64,000 bases of DNA from an uncultured Bacteroidaceae bacterium (GTDB lineage Bacteria; Bacteroidota; Bacteroidia; Bacteroidales; Bacteroidaceae). How positions within the stretch are numbered: position 1 is the first letter of the stretch; every line of letters starts with the position of its first letter. Shown here one piece after another: positions 63,918-64,000 of the stretch. The position numbers were made by a program, and so were the translations under genes. Location of the stretch: the NCBI GenBank assembly GCA_934293005.1, contig CAKQYA010000001.1, positions 107,604 to 171,603 of the forward strand, read 5' to 3'. The notes under the pieces were generated by a model. It was not told the DNA's origin and made no database searches. It was given only the letters and a program-made list of their open reading frames with translations.

Positions 63918-64000
63918 TTATGTTTTGGGATAATTAATCACTTCTTCCCCATCATCAGACCAGAGTTTAACTCCTCTATAAAAATTATATGGGTCGTTAT
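63918..64000 (-). CDS. Partial gene, C-terminal end only
   Basis: The minus strand reads NDPYNFYRGVKLWSDDGEEV and INYPKT before the stop at 63918. No stop interrupts it up to the window edge. It is too short to assign, but its distance of 12 bp from the RhuM start suggests an operon. Confidence 0.55.
   Translation of the reverse strand, partial: NDPYNFYRGVKLWSDDGEEVINYPKT

Overview
The window looks like a chromosomal segment of a Bacteroidales bacterium, possibly Prevotellaceae-like. The evidence is Bacteroidetes-type promoters (TAnnTTTG at -7), BspA-type leucine-rich repeats, a Wza/Wzc/ABC capsule locus, a folP-cdaA-murF-nadE block, and a DUF4837-type lipoprotein. Genus-level placement is not supported by anything I can see. 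No tRNA or rRNA was found.

Region 1 (about 0.4-38.2 kb, all minus strand) is a large surface-polysaccharide locus. Transcription enters at about 38.2 kb with a Wza-type export lipoprotein and a Wzc-type tyrosine autokinase. It continues through an ABC exporter (Wzm/Wzt), 16 predicted glycosyltransferases, two O-acyltransferases, an FkbH-SGNH hybrid, an EpsG-like polymerase candidate, a GNAT acetyltransferase, an initiating phosphoglycosyltransferase, a DegT aminotransferase and a CapD-type 4,6-dehydratase. Three OmpA-like paralogues and one leucine-rich-repeat protein lie at the far end. The stretch from about 22.8 to 32.0 kb is clearly more AT-rich than its flanks, and the break falls inside the wzt gene. 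A RAYT-type HUH transposase with a 13-residue tandem repeat sits between the capsule genes at 20.0-21.5 kb.

Region 2 (38.2-44.0 kb) holds two pectin-type enzymes (CE12 esterase, GH105 hydrolase), a 57-residue ferredoxin missed by length cut-offs, a DUF4837-like lipoprotein, and a gene-free stretch with nine DnaA-box-like nonamers. Genes run outward from that stretch on both sides, so it is a candidate chromosomal origin. Region 3 (44.0-48.0 kb, plus strand) is the housekeeping block folP, cdaA, murF, nadE.

Region 4 (48.0-59.0 kb, plus strand) is the most interesting part: a non-coding segment with a large foldable RNA candidate, then eight co-oriented genes. One encodes a 1027-residue tubulin/FtsZ-like GTPase, and every other product is predicted to be membrane-bound or exported. 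I recognise no family for those partners. The layout suggests an undescribed envelope-spanning machine driven by or scaffolded on a tubulin homologue. Region 5 (59-64 kb) has xpt, rmuC on the opposite strand, and a decaying accessory zone with a RhuM-family gene and truncated ATPase-regulator copies.

Three dispersed repeat families tie the window together: a 185-bp MITE-like element with terminal inverted repeats and deletion derivatives, often just upstream of start codons; clusters of 18-bp palindromes at 22-bp spacing whose centres differ while their flanks stay the same; and hairpins with a conserved loop around GGTCATTA.
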